DNA of 64,000 bases, from positions 248,001-312,000 of the forward strand of contig JANSLP010000002.1 in the NCBI GenBank assembly GCA_029298735.1, read 5' to 3'. The notes under the pieces are model-generated. The model saw only the letters and a program-made list of their open reading frames with translations. It was not told where the DNA came from and ran no database searches. Positions 23,230 to 34,100 of this stretch are shown here, piece by piece. Numbering within the stretch: position 1 is the stretch's first letter; the number at the start of each line of letters is the position of its first letter. This DNA comes from Ophiostoma sp. CBS 140.51. Lineage: Eukaryota; Ascomycota; Sordariomycetes; Ophiostomatales; Ophiostomataceae. The translations under genes and the position numbers were made by a program.

Positions 23230-24447
23230 ATGAAAATGAGTCGGTCACGCGTCTCGCTGAAGCGGACGCTTCTCTTCTCGGCGGTGATTGCTGTGTCACT
23301 CCTCTCGGCCACTGCCATGGCCGCTGATTCGACTACCCCGGCCAAGACCACCAACACGCCCGCAACCCAGAAGACGGCAACGACAAGCCCCAAGGCTGCC
23401 ACTTCTGCCGCAGACTCGTCAACACCGGCTGCTTCGACACCCGCAAAGTCGACAGCAAAGACCACGGCCAAGGACTCTGATTCGGCCGAGCCGGCCTCCA
23501 GCACCCCCAAAACCGACACCACGAGCGCCAAGGGCACCACCGTCATCACGCCGACTGGCAGTCAGCAGTCGAGTGAGACGGCCTCTGTTCCTGCTCTGAC
23601 GTCGGAAACGGGCACCACTTCCAAGCTAAACCTGCCCACGCTGACGACGACCAACACGGGCGTGCCCACCTACCCGGCCCCGACTGTACCCCCAACCCAG
23701 AACGCGCCCTTCATGCAGCACTCCAACCTGCCTGACGGCACGGTCTTCATTGCTGTCGGTGCCATCCTTGGCGGTTTTGCCGCTGCTCTGCTCGTCTGGC
23801 GTGCCGTTGTGGCTTACCTGCTGCACCGCTCCATTGCCCGTGCCGCCCAGGCCCAGCACGCCGCCAACGACAAGGCTCCCTTTGCTAGCGCTCCCGCTGC
23901 CCCCTTCTACAAATACTCGGACCGCGAATCCTCGCTCAACGTCGGCGCTGCTGGTGCTGGTAGTGTTGCTGGCTCTGCTCGCGGTGTTCGCCGTACCAAC
24001 CGCGGTCCCATCCCCTCGGCTACACCCTCGCAAACGAACCTGTTCTTCTCGCCCACTGCCCCCGGTGCTAGCGGTATGGGTGCCGGCAGCAACCGCGACT
24101 CGCGTCTGCTGCCGTCTGGTTTCTACGCTGCCGGCTCGGCCTCGCCTGCGGGCGCTGCACAGGGACAGGCTATCAACATGTCCAACCTGCGTCCGGACTC
24201 GCGCCACGGCCGTAACGTCGGCCCTAGCCCGCCGGATTCGCCCAACTTTGGCCCCATGCGCACGAACCTGGCCGGCCGCAACATGAGCGGCAGCTCCGTC
24301 AGCCTGAACCGCCCTGCGAGTGGCCGCGCCCCAAGTGCATTCCTTGACGACCTGCTGGACGACCAGCCGCACCTGTTCCCTCCCGGCACGGGCCCGTCAC
24401 ACAACCACACCTATAGCCAGTCCAGCCACGGTGGTGGCCGGTACTAG
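23230..24447 (+). CDS. csi2: Csi2-like Ser/Thr-rich secretory membrane protein
   Basis: 405 residues in one exon. The start is the first in-frame ATG and is directly followed by a cleavable-type signal peptide (basic MSRSRVSLKR, hydrophobic core, ending near residue 31 at TAMA-A). A Thr/Ser/Ala/Pro-rich region to about 150 looks heavily O-glycosylated. A juxtamembrane segment, YPAPTVPPTQNAPFMQHSN, and one transmembrane helix (about 175-200, GTVFIAVGAILGGFAAALLV) follow, then a long Ser/Gly/Asn-rich cytoplasmic tail ending near LLDDQPHLFPPG. This architecture and the segment before the membrane match fungal Csi2, named in yeast from effects on chitin synthesis in the absence of Chs3. The biochemical function is unknown. 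The leader upstream is CT-rich. The gene is convergent with the ABC transporter. Confidence 0.82.
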   Translation: MKMSRSRVSLKRTLLFSAVIAVSLLSATAMAADSTTPAKTTNTPATQKTATTSPKAATSAADSSTPAASTPAKSTAKTTAKDSDSAEPASSTPKTDTTSAKGTTVITPTGSQQSSETASVPALTSETGTTSKLNLPTLTTTNTGVPTYPAPTVPPTQNAPFMQHSNLPDGTVFIAVGAILGGFAAALLVWRAVVAYLLHRSIARAAQAQHAANDKAPFASAPAAPFYKYSDRESSLNVGAAGAGSVAGSARGVRRTNRGPIPSATPSQTNLFFSPTAPGASGMGAGSNRDSRLLPSGFYAAGSASPAGAAQGQAINMSNLRPDSRHGRNVGPSPPDSPNFGPMRTNLAGRNMSGSSVSLNRPASGRAPSAFLDDLLDDQPHLFPPGTGPSHNHTYSQSSHGGGRY

Positions 24448-24715
24448 TTGCTAGGCTAGGCTGTTGGAAGCAACAGTGGTGGTGTTGTGTTGCGGCGCGT
24501 GGTTTTTGTCAGAAGCCCGCACGCATTTGTACATGACAATTGCGTAATATACATTTCTTTGCGGGAGGGAACGGTGTTGGTGGGCAGCAGTGTGTTCCAC
24601 ATCTGCCCTTCTATGCCATCTCCCTTCAATATATTTGGCCATCTCTGAGCACGATTCGAGTTCGGCGGCGTTTATTTACGGTTTGGGTGGCGGATCTAAC
24701 GGTTTTTATTTCTTG

Positions 24716-24747
<32 letters not shown>

Positions 24748-26559
24748 CCTATCATATTTTTTTTGGTCTAGCAGGACTCTTTCCTTTTTTTCTTTATTTC
24801 CTTTTTGATCTACCCGGTTCGTGTTTACAAAAGACGGACTCATCTCGTCAACCTAATTTTGGTGTCTTGGGGGTGCGAAGGAAGGTCGGTGCATTATGTA
24901 TCAACCCCTTCGGCTTCTCTTGACTATTTTCCTTTGGCCATCGCGTGTCCTGGCATTAAAGAGGAGTCAACGGCCGACTGATTATCTCGTCATGATTTTT
25001 TGTCCTATCTACAGCACTCATCGTTTTCCTTTTTTGTGTCTTTTTTCGCAGCATATTCCATAGGCCTACATACAGTATCCCATATATTTCTATTTTTCAA
25101 ACATTTCTCTCTCTTATCGTATGTGTATTCCATAGGCGGTCAACGACGACTTTTCTGTAGGAACACCTCCCATGTCAACAGGTGAGTGTCGGCGTGAATG
25201 CAGCTCGGTAAAGTGCTTCTGCTTCTACTTCTGCATTCGATGGAGACAGACGCAACCTCCCGCCTGCTTGCTGCTACGTGAGAAGCAGACCGCCTCTTTT
25301 CTGTGTGTTTGTGTGTTTCTGTGCAGAGCATCGAAGTGTTCGATGTCGTGCCTTCCTTCCGTGGGACTTGCTCCGGTCTTCCCTTTAACTTGTTTCCCCC
25401 TTTCACCCACTCCTTCCTTTTGCCTCCTCTCCGTACTACCGCGGCACCTTCCCGTGACTTTTACAACACAAGCGATGCGCTGGACTTGTACAATGATACA
25501 CTGGGAGGAGAACGGTGACAAAATAGACGCGCCAATTGCGTGGAATTAAGAAACAAGAAACACAATTGGCTGGGTCTTTGGGACGTGAGATATGAGGATC
25601 TTAGTCTCATCCTTCGTTGACGCGTAACGACGCCAGCAAACAAATGTGCGCCATGGCCACGTCGTTCCTTCCCTTTCCCATATTTTTTTTTCTCTTGAGC
25701 CTCATTTGGTCCTTCCAGTTCTAAATTTTATGTGTGCATCGTAACTGTCATTTTTTACCCCTGCCCTCATAATCGCACGCTACTCTGCCCACGATCGCCC
25801 TGTCCCTATTAGTGAACAGGGCAAGAAAGAGCGACCCGTGAGACGCTACTATCATGTAGGTTTCTGCTTCTAGTTGGGCCAAAAAAGGGATGTACACGTT
25901 AGATACCAGGCTCCAAGAAGAATGCATTTTTTCCCAATGGAAAGAGCGAACAAGCGGTGATCATCGCTCCTGCCAAAATAAAGGCAGATGGCCGACAGAG
26001 AGGCTCAGAGGGAAGGTCCAGGGGGGAGACAAAGGAGTGAGACCGGACACGGGGCTCTCACCCCTCCCCCCGTTTCCCTCTGACTCTTGCCCGTTTAGGC
26101 CACTCGGACTCGTACCGTGAGATTACTTGTTTCTGGCCGTAAAATATCACGAAATAGAGAGGTCTTTCCAAACTTTCCCATCTTTCTAATTTTTGACATA
26201 ATCGGCATTTCTTCACTTCAACAACGACCTTCCGAGTCAAGCTGCAACTTGACTGTCTTCATCCCTCACGGACCCATCACGATATCGACGGAGAACCGAC
26301 AGAATATAGTATGTACTTTTTTATATTAAGTTTAAATGTTTTCTATATGTAATGGCAATGAGATCGCTCAATGGGCTTTTCTTTGAAAATGGCAAAAACT
26401 AGCGACCAAAAGACTTTTCTCCCCTTTTCCTAGGTGACTTCCTCTAGGACTTCAAAACATCAAAAACAGAAAAATGCAAAGGTATCATGGTTGGTACTTG
26501 GCGGCTCGTCGAATGACGATGCTTGCCTATATAAGAAGCAAGAGTGCGGATGCGTGTAT
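24448..26559. other. Spacer between convergent csi2 and ABC transporter genes
   Basis: No gene is supported. The first few hundred bases are the likely csi2 3' region and contain a (CT)15 run. The remainder has only short open frames without motifs. The AT-rich part near 26320-26360 may belong to the 3' end of the transporter transcript. Confidence 0.5.
24716..24745. repeat. (CT)15 dinucleotide microsatellite
   Basis: Thirty bases of uninterrupted CT repeat in the 3' region of csi2, the longest perfect dinucleotide run I see in the window. Confidence 0.9.
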
Positions 26560-29500
26560 TTACGCAACCTGCACCTTCTCCTTGCCCGCCTGGCTCGCGA
26601 CATAGCTCTCCAGCTTGTCTTGGGCCGCTGCGATGTCCTCGGCACGGATGCCACTGCGGTCGCACATGCCGCGGAAGATGCCATTTTCATTCTGGTACAG
26701 CACCATTGGGTTGTCTAGCTCGGCAATGGCGCCCTGGTCCATGACACAGATGCGGTCGTAGCCGATAATGGTCCGCAGACGATGGGCAATGCATAGCAGC
26801 GTCTTGCCACGGAAACCAGAGGCAATGGTCGCCTGGATCTTGTCGTCCGTCTCCATGTCCACCGACGACGTCGCCTCGTCGCAGACAATGATCTGGCTGC
26901 CGCGCACCAGAGCACGAGCCAGGGCCATGAGCTGGCGCTGGCCCAGCGAGAAGTTGAGACCGTCTTCCTCGACGATGCTGTCGAGGCCAATGCGGGTGGC
27001 ATCGCGGCCAACCGCCACAGGGGCATCGGGGGCCACGGGAACGACAGAGCTACTGGCAGCACCTGTCTTGCTGGCGCTGGCGTTGGCTGCACTGGCAACG
27101 GCCTGCTGCTCGGCCTCATCCGAAACAAGATCGGCTTGGCGGAGGGCCGACCACAGCTCCAAGTCGTTGTGCTCATTGAAGGGATCCAAGTTGCTGCGGA
27201 CAGTGCCGCGGAACAGCGTGGGATCTTGAGGGATAATGGCCAAGCGCGAACGCAGGTCGTGGAGACCAATGGTGGCAATGTCGATGCCGTCAATGCTGAT
27301 GCGGCCACCGCTGATTTCGACAAGACGGAACAGCGTCGACATAATACTGGACTTGCCAGCACCTGTACGGCCAACGATACCGATACGCTCGCCACCTTGC
27401 ACGTGCATGCTGAGGCCGCGCAGGACAAGCGGGAGACCGGCACGGTAGCGCATCTCGACATTGTCAAAGACAATCTCACCCTTCTCCGGCCAGCTCGGGC
27501 GCACATCGATGGTGTGCAGCGGCGCCTCCTCCTCCAGCTGCTGACCGTAGTACTGCAGACGCTCGACAGCGTTCATGCCGTTCTCGACCTCGGCAAGCTG
27601 GCGGACCGTGAACTGGATCATCTGCACAATGGCCAGGATATACGACAAAACAAGACCACCAATGGACGGCGAGACGTTGAAGCGCGACGTCACGACAAGG
27701 ATACCGGTCGTGAACACGAGCAGGTTGCCAATCATATCGAGACGGACCGACAGCCAGCGCTGGTTACTGAACGTCAGGTAGTAGGCCGAATTCATGTCGT
27801 CGATGGCGTTGCGCAGGTCGGCCATGAAGTGCTCGCGCAGACCGTATGCCCGGATGCAAGCCACACCGCTGAGGCCCTCACCAAACTTGGCAAAGACATT
27901 GGACCGGAGCACGGACTCGAAACGCTTGACCTCACGGGCCGATGCGCGGTAGAAGGAGGTAGCGAAGAGGAAGATGAGGAAGAGCGGGCCGAGTGCAATG
28001 GCGAAGTAGTGGAAGAAGGCGATGATGAGGGCAAACACCGAAATGATGCTGCCGACACTGAAGAAGTACATACGCATGGCGTCACTCAGCGAGTTGTCCA
28101 TGACATCAACGTCACGACTGAAGCGGTTGGTGATACGGCCAAGCGGGGTCGTGTCGAAGAACGACATGGGTGCACGGAGGACACGACCAATGGCACGACG
28201 CAGCATGACCTTGGACGAGCTGGTTCCGAAAATCGACAGTGAGACCATGAAGCCAAACGTGAGCATGGCCTGGACAGCACCAAGAGCGGCATACACACCA
28301 ATGTACACGCCCGTCGTGAAACCGAACTTATCGGATGTCCAATACGAGAGCCACAAAGAGGTGGTGATATTGGCGCCTTGAGCGAGAATCAGCAGGAACA
28401 CGACCAGGGGACCGTTGAGGATGGAACCAGAAGAGCGAATGTAATCGGCAATGGTGGACCAAGGGACACTTGACACAGCACGCTCTTCGCTCTGCATGAG
28501 GGTCTTGCCCTTCTTCTTCTTCTTGCTACCGGCAGCATCAGCCGACGGCGCGGCAGGAGCATCGGTTTCCTGCTCCTCCTCGACCGAGGTAGACTCCATC
28601 AGCTGCTGGAAGCCTTCGTGGTCGCGCATGAGGTTGTCAAAGGTGTCGATGGCCTGGATCTTGCCGGCCTCCATCCAGATGATACGGTCACAGCGGTTGA
28701 GTACCCAAAGCTGGTGCGTGGCCAAGATACGGCACTTGTCCTTGAGCAGGCCCAGGATGGCGTTGTCAAAGATATGGCGGCCGACATGAGCATCGACAGC
28801 ACTCAGCGGGTCGTCCATCAACACGATGTCGGCGTCAAAGTAGATGGCACGGGCGATGTTCAAGCGCTGCTTCTGACCACCGGAGATGGTGATACCACGC
28901 TCGCCAATCTCGGTGGCGTCACCAGCCGGCAGCATGTCAAGATCGGGCTGAAGGGCGCACGCTTTGATGACATCCTTGTACCATTTTTCGTTGTACTCTT
29001 TGCCGAACATGATATTCTTGCGGAGAGTGGCGTTCTGGATCCAGGCATACTGTGGGCAAAAAGCGCGAGAGGCACCCAGGACGACCTCACCACTGGTCTT
29101 GCGCATATCACCAGCAAGTGCGGCCAGCAGAGAACTCTTTCCGCTACCGACCGAGCCAATGACGGCCACCAGCTCGTTGCGGCCGATGCTAAAGTTGAGG
29201 TCGTTAAGCTTGAAGGGCTCGGGCTCTTCGACGAGGGTGCTGGCTGTGTCGCCAGCACTGCCATCGGATGAGCCAGGGCGGGCAGCAGCGGCCTCCTTCT
29301 TCTTCTGCTCCTTCTCCTTCTTGGCAGCAGCAGCGGCCTTCTTGGCGGCAGCGCCGCCGGCGACCTCGTCGGTCTCCTGGGTAGGGGTTCTCTCCCAGGT
29401 GAAGCTGGCGTCGTGCATGTCGACGGCACTGGCGCCTTCGGGCTTCCACTCCACATCCTCCTCCTGCTCTTCAGCAAGCAAGAACTCCTGGATACGCTTG

Positions 29501-31161
29501 ACGGAGGTCCAGGCATCGGTGACCTGGCCAATGACGAGGGGCAGCAGGTTGAGGGGCATGCGCAGGCCGTTGAAGAGAGCCAGAGACGAGAAGACCTTGG
29601 CGGGGGCGAGGCTGTGGTTGGACAGGGAGAAGGCGATGAAGGACAGCATGGAGGCGAAGATGGGCAGGGACAAGCTGATAGCCATGATGGCATTGCGGAT
29701 AGACAGCAGGACCTGGATCATGGAGACCTCTGTGGCGCGGTACTCTTCGAGGCGGGCCAAGAAAGAGCTCTCCCAGCCAAAGTACTTGACGAAGCGGACG
29801 GACTGCAGGATTTCTTGGGTCAGGGAGACACGCTGGTCGGTGACGCGGTTGATAAGCTTGCGGCGCTTGAAGAGGCTCTTGATGGCGCGGGTGAGCACGG
29901 GGACACCAATGACGAGCAGACCGAAACCGGCGAGGGCGGCATAGGTCAAGTTGACGAGCAGCAGAACAAGGGTGATCAGGCACGAGATGGGGGCACACCA
30001 GATAATGTGGAAGAGACCACAGGCCTGGTCGATACGGTAGGTGTCGACGCTCATCAAGTTGACGATGCGACCGTTGCCCCAACCGATACCGTCACCAGCA
30101 ATCAGAGCACCCGAATTGGCGGCAGCAGCTGCTGCAGCATCGATGTTCATACGCTTTGCCTTTTCCTTTTCCTTGTCGGTCTTCTCGTCGCCATCGCCAT
30201 CACCATCTTTCGAGGAAGCGTCGGCAGGGTCTTCGGCACGAGCACGACCGCCAGCCTTGGCGCGGCCAGACAACACCATACTCTTCTCATAGATGAGGTT
30301 GATGAGCGTCGCGCGGACCTGGCCACCAATCATCATACCCCGGAAGATGAAGTGGTTGGTACCCAGACTCTGGCACATTTGCATGATGGTGACACCAAAG
30401 ACGAGACCCAGACCGCGGCCAATGTGCGGCGCGGGTCCGCCGTTGTTGCTGGCGTTGTAGGCGTCGGTGGCGAACTGGATGAGGAAGCGCAGAGTGAAGG
30501 GCGACATGACCTGGAAGATGGAGGACGACAGCTGGCACAAGCCGCCGAGCCAGAACTCAAAGAAGTAGGCTTCGTGCATGGCCCACAGCAGAGGGTACTT
30601 GTCGCCACGAGCCACACGCCGCTTGAAAGAGGCGCGCACCCGTTCGGTCATGGGCTCGACGGCGCGGTTGGGGTTGACGAGCCAGATATCGTTGAGCTCG
30701 AGCGGGCGCGAGTAACCTGTGCGCATGAGGGGACCTTGCCAGTGGAAGATGAGTTTGCTGAAGAAGTTGGCCTTTTCTTCGGGACAGACGGTGCGGACGT
30801 CCGGGACATCGGGCACCTTGCCCCAGCGCAGGGGGTTCAGCTTTTGCAGAAACGACTTCTTTGGTGGAGGATCAGCGGCGGCTGCAGAGGTGGCGGCCGA
30901 GGTGGCGCTGGCATCGGTGGCCGTACTCCGGACCCGGCTCATTTCTTGCTGGATTTCCTGAGCGCGGCCAACCTCTGCGTCGTCGAGATCGGACTCCTCA
31001 TCCGGATCGGAAGAGCCCATGGCGCCCATAGCGACGTCCTTTTCGCTAATGACATCCTCCTCCTCGTTCTTGTTGGCGGCGACGGAGCTGCTGATGGGGT
31101 CTGGGCCCTCGGTGATTTCGCGCTCGTGCTCCTTTTCGTTCTCATACTCGGAAGCCGCCAT
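26560..31161 (-). CDS. ABCC-family transporter, Yor1 type (full-length multidrug/anion pump)
   Basis: A single exon of 1533 residues with the layout TMD1-NBD1-TMD2-NBD2 after an acidic N-terminus, without the extra N-terminal TMD0 of long ABCC proteins. NBD1 has Walker A GSVGSGKSS near residue 671, signature ISGGQKQRLNIARA near 760 and Walker B ending MDDPLSAVD, with Asp in place of the catalytic Glu. NBD2 has Walker A GRTGAGKSS near 1267, signature FSLGQRQLMALARAL near 1405 and the consensus CDEATSSVD. A degenerate first and consensus second ATP site is usual for ABCC pumps. Lysine/alanine-rich low-complexity inserts occur before NBD1 and in the linker (about 880). The best family fit is yeast Yor1, a plasma-membrane exporter of oligomycin and other anionic compounds. 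The substrate here is unknown, and no biosynthetic cluster lies next to it. Confidence 0.92.
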   Translation of the reverse strand: MAASEYENEKEHEREITEGPDPISSSVAANKNEEEDVISEKDVAMGAMGSSDPDEESDLDDAEVGRAQEIQQEMSRVRSTATDASATSAATSAAAADPPPKKSFLQKLNPLRWGKVPDVPDVRTVCPEEKANFFSKLIFHWQGPLMRTGYSRPLELNDIWLVNPNRAVEPMTERVRASFKRRVARGDKYPLLWAMHEAYFFEFWLGGLCQLSSSIFQVMSPFTLRFLIQFATDAYNASNNGGPAPHIGRGLGLVFGVTIMQMCQSLGTNHFIFRGMMIGGQVRATLINLIYEKSMVLSGRAKAGGRARAEDPADASSKDGDGDGDEKTDKEKEKAKRMNIDAAAAAAANSGALIAGDGIGWGNGRIVNLMSVDTYRIDQACGLFHIIWCAPISCLITLVLLLVNLTYAALAGFGLLVIGVPVLTRAIKSLFKRRKLINRVTDQRVSLTQEILQSVRFVKYFGWESSFLARLEEYRATEVSMIQVLLSIRNAIMAISLSLPIFASMLSFIAFSLSNHSLAPAKVFSSLALFNGLRMPLNLLPLVIGQVTDAWTSVKRIQEFLLAEEQEEDVEWKPEGASAVDMHDASFTWERTPTQETDEVAGGAAAKKAAAAAKKEKEQKKKEAAAARPGSSDGSAGDTASTLVEEPEPFKLNDLNFSIGRNELVAVIGSVGSGKSSLLAALAGDMRKTSGEVVLGASRAFCPQYAWIQNATLRKNIMFGKEYNEKWYKDVIKACALQPDLDMLPAGDATEIGERGITISGGQKQRLNIARAIYFDADIVLMDDPLSAVDAHVGRHIFDNAILGLLKDKCRILATHQLWVLNRCDRIIWMEAGKIQAIDTFDNLMRDHEGFQQLMESTSVEEEQETDAPAAPSADAAGSKKKKKGKTLMQSEERAVSSVPWSTIADYIRSSGSILNGPLVVFLLILAQGANITTSLWLSYWTSDKFGFTTGVYIGVYAALGAVQAMLTFGFMVSLSIFGTSSSKVMLRRAIGRVLRAPMSFFDTTPLGRITNRFSRDVDVMDNSLSDAMRMYFFSVGSIISVFALIIAFFHYFAIALGPLFLIFLFATSFYRASAREVKRFESVLRSNVFAKFGEGLSGVACIRAYGLREHFMADLRNAIDDMNSAYYLTFSNQRWLSVRLDMIGNLLVFTTGILVVTSRFNVSPSIGGLVLSYILAIVQMIQFTVRQLAEVENGMNAVERLQYYGQQLEEEAPLHTIDVRPSWPEKGEIVFDNVEMRYRAGLPLVLRGLSMHVQGGERIGIVGRTGAGKSSIMSTLFRLVEISGGRISIDGIDIATIGLHDLRSRLAIIPQDPTLFRGTVRSNLDPFNEHNDLELWSALRQADLVSDEAEQQAVASAANASASKTGAASSSVVPVAPDAPVAVGRDATRIGLDSIVEEDGLNFSLGQRQLMALARALVRGSQIIVCDEATSSVDMETDDKIQATIASGFRGKTLLCIAHRLRTIIGYDRICVMDQGAIAELDNPMVLYQNENGIFRGMCDRSGIRAEDIAAAQDKLESYVASQAGKEKVQVA

Positions 31162-34100
31162 GGTTGCGATAACCCTGCTGGGTTATGTCTGGCGAGCTGG
31201 CGACAAAGTGGTGATGTCGTTCCAATGCGGCTATGTTATGCCAAGACGCCCGGTGTTGCGGCTCTGGTGTGGTTTGGTGTTTTGGTCGTCGTTGTTGAAG
31301 CTCGAAAAGAATCGGGCCTTGGCAAAAAAATGTTGTTTTACTCAAGGTAAGTCGTCGTCGTCGATCGTGAGAAGAGAAACAAAACAAAACAAAACAAGCC
31401 TTATGAAGGTATGAGACGAGAGTGAATACTAATTAAATAAATAAAGAGAGAGACAGCAACCCGACACGGCACACAAAAGAGAAAAGAGAGAGTGTGTGAA
31501 GAGGAAACAAAACAAGGAACCAAATAAAAAAGAAAAAGAGAAAGGTAAGTTCAGGTTCGCCAGTCTCGGGTCCGATTGCCACACAGGTTCTGTGGTAACT
31601 ACCTTTGCACAGATGCAATGGGGGCGGCGGACCTAGCAGCACCTTTCAACCAAAATCGCCTTTTTCCTTTCGCCTCTCAAAGTCGGGTCAAAGTCTCCCA
31701 AACTTTTCTCTCTTTTTTTTAATTCACGACCGCCGTATCTAACAACTTTTTGTTAGGGCGTCTGGGGATAGTGGACTTTAGACCGATTTCAGCAGGTGGC
31801 AGGTACGTGCAAATGCAGGCCAAACGACCAAAAGACCAGAAAAGCCATACAAAAAAACTCGGAGATGACGGCGATTGTGGGTGCCGACAGGTGGGTGGGC
31901 CTTGCACTAAATGCAGGTGGGGAAGACAGGGGAACCCGCACTTGGCACGGTGTTGGTTTGTCAGTATTTGGGCATTGGGGAGTTGATGAGTCGTTGATTT
32001 CCTAGGCAAGTGGTTCGCTAACATTTCAGAAGAAAAGATAAAGTGGTTCGCTAACATTTCAGAAGAAAAGATACTTCTTTATTTTTTGATGGGGACCCGC
32101 GTGCCGGGCAGGCTACAGGCCTAGCTTCGCCTCTTGTTTTCTCCTCTCCCAAAAGCGGCAACAAAACATGGCAACTGGATCGAGGGACACGAGTTGAGTA
32201 CCAGCAAATCGCGGTGCACGGAGTTTTCCCGTTTTGCGTGTTTGCCGTCCTACTAGTCAGCAAGGTTGAGGGCAAGATGCACTTCGTCCAGCATCAAAAA
32301 CAACATCCTTCGCATTTGATGTCTTGAGTCTTACAAGTGTAGTCTTGACAGCAAGTTCTGCATCTCAAATTACAATTCAAACACAGTCCTACGCAGATCA
32401 CGAAAATGAAAGAGGACAGCAATACTGGACCCTTCAGCTTGGGCCAGAACCACATCGGACAACCTTATTCCTGGGAGCATCCACTAATCCTCCACGCTGT
32501 GTCATGGCCGGATATACAAACACTTTCGCGAATTAGAGCACGTTGTTGACGACAGCCTTTGGGGAAACCGGGCTTCGAGCAATATGTCCATATGAACAAG
32601 GCGGGTTCGTTAATGAGAAAAAACCAAAGCCTGAACAACGAGGTCATCTATCTGCCGGCGTGGAGTCTCAACCGGGCGCATGGGTTGCCGTCCCATATTG
32701 AGATGAGCCGCAAGAGACAGTGGTGGTCTATGGTGAAGCTGTTGGTTATGGTCTGGCCTGTCAAGTGACCACGGAAGTTGCAGGCAAAGAAACACCGGTG
32801 CAAGTGCACTCGAGTCACTGTTGAATGTCACTGGCGAGGATGAGCAGCGATTGGCCAGAACTTGCCAGGACCGGCAAATCGGCACCGGGAAAGGCTATCA
32901 GAAGAAAGTGCGATCGCAAAGTGGAAGTGCGTGAGCAGCACTGGCACGCAGTGGGTGATGACAGTGCATTCCAGTGGAATACAGCAGTTTCACTGTATTC
33001 ACTGCTGTGCAAAACTTTAAAAACTCTGCTGAACATCAGAAGGCATGATGCAGCCGACAGATGGCTTGCTTTTCACTGAAGAGTCATAATCCTTCTTTCG
33101 TTACTTTCTATCCAGGCACAGGACACTGTTCCTGAAAAAGAGGAGCCCTACAGCGTCGAGAACGTGTCATGTCGTTTCCACAAAAGGCAGAGAAAATCAT
33201 AGAAAATGGAGATAGCGCCCATTGCGACTTTGAAGTGGACAGTGGTGCGCGTCCTTTGTCGCGTATTTTGGGCGGAGGTGGTCGCGTATTTCGCTGTCTC
33301 GTTTAGGTGGTGGGTTCAGTCTCGGTTCTCTTTCACTGAGCTTTCTTTTCTTTCCTTCACTCTTGGCCTGGCATTTTTGAACTGCCCGGACCTGCAATAC
33401 CCCTACGACCCCAGGACCGGGTTGCTGCCTAGTAGCCTAGCGGCGCATCTTTTCCCTGGAGAAAAAGGCGGTAAGGCTGCCAAAAGAAGACCACTCAAAA
33501 AGGCAAGAATACGGCGTATTGTGATGAGGTGACGAGCTATCGAGCTCTTTTTTCAGTGAACCTCGCAGTGCTCGCAAAAACTCGCTAAGAGAAGAAAAGG
33601 ACTGTTGTCAGGTCCAGAACAGGACAAGGACTGTGACAGGGACAGGGGCCTGCTCCTTCCCGCCCAAGCATACTCGGATCAGTGAGTCAATGGAGTCAAT
33701 GGCACACACACACAAACAAAAGAAGGAAGGAGCAATTGACCAGAGCCAAACCCGACGGAGTGTTAGGACTTTTGGGGCGGCAAGCCGATTGCGGGGGCCA
33801 TCCCCTGTTACCAATATTGGCCGGCGTCGGTGCCGGACACATTGAAAAGGAAGGAAAGAACAAGAAACGTCTACCGTGGTTGGTGCTCCGAGGTTTGACT
33901 CCGAGCCTTTGCCAGAGGTGCATTCCATGCCAGGCAGGAACGAGGCGGCAGGACGGCCGCGTATGCACAAATGCTGTTTGTATGCACAACTCAACTTTCT
34001 GCGGCGTGCAACCCACCAACTACGGCTTGACTTGTCAGGCCCGGAATCGACAGACAGCAGCAACAGCACAGACGCCGTACGCGGCAGAGAGAAGAAGTAT

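Noticed and set aside
29413..31350. 645-codon plus-strand frame opposite the ABC transporter
   Set aside because: It is the antisense shadow of the transporter, kept open by GC-rich third positions. It shows no domain, while the minus strand carries full ABC motifs.
32958..33010. Nested short inverted repeats, including GAATACAG/CTGTATTC with an 8-nt loop
   Set aside because: 8-bp arms with short loops are expected many times by chance in 64 kb, and there is no context to give them meaning.
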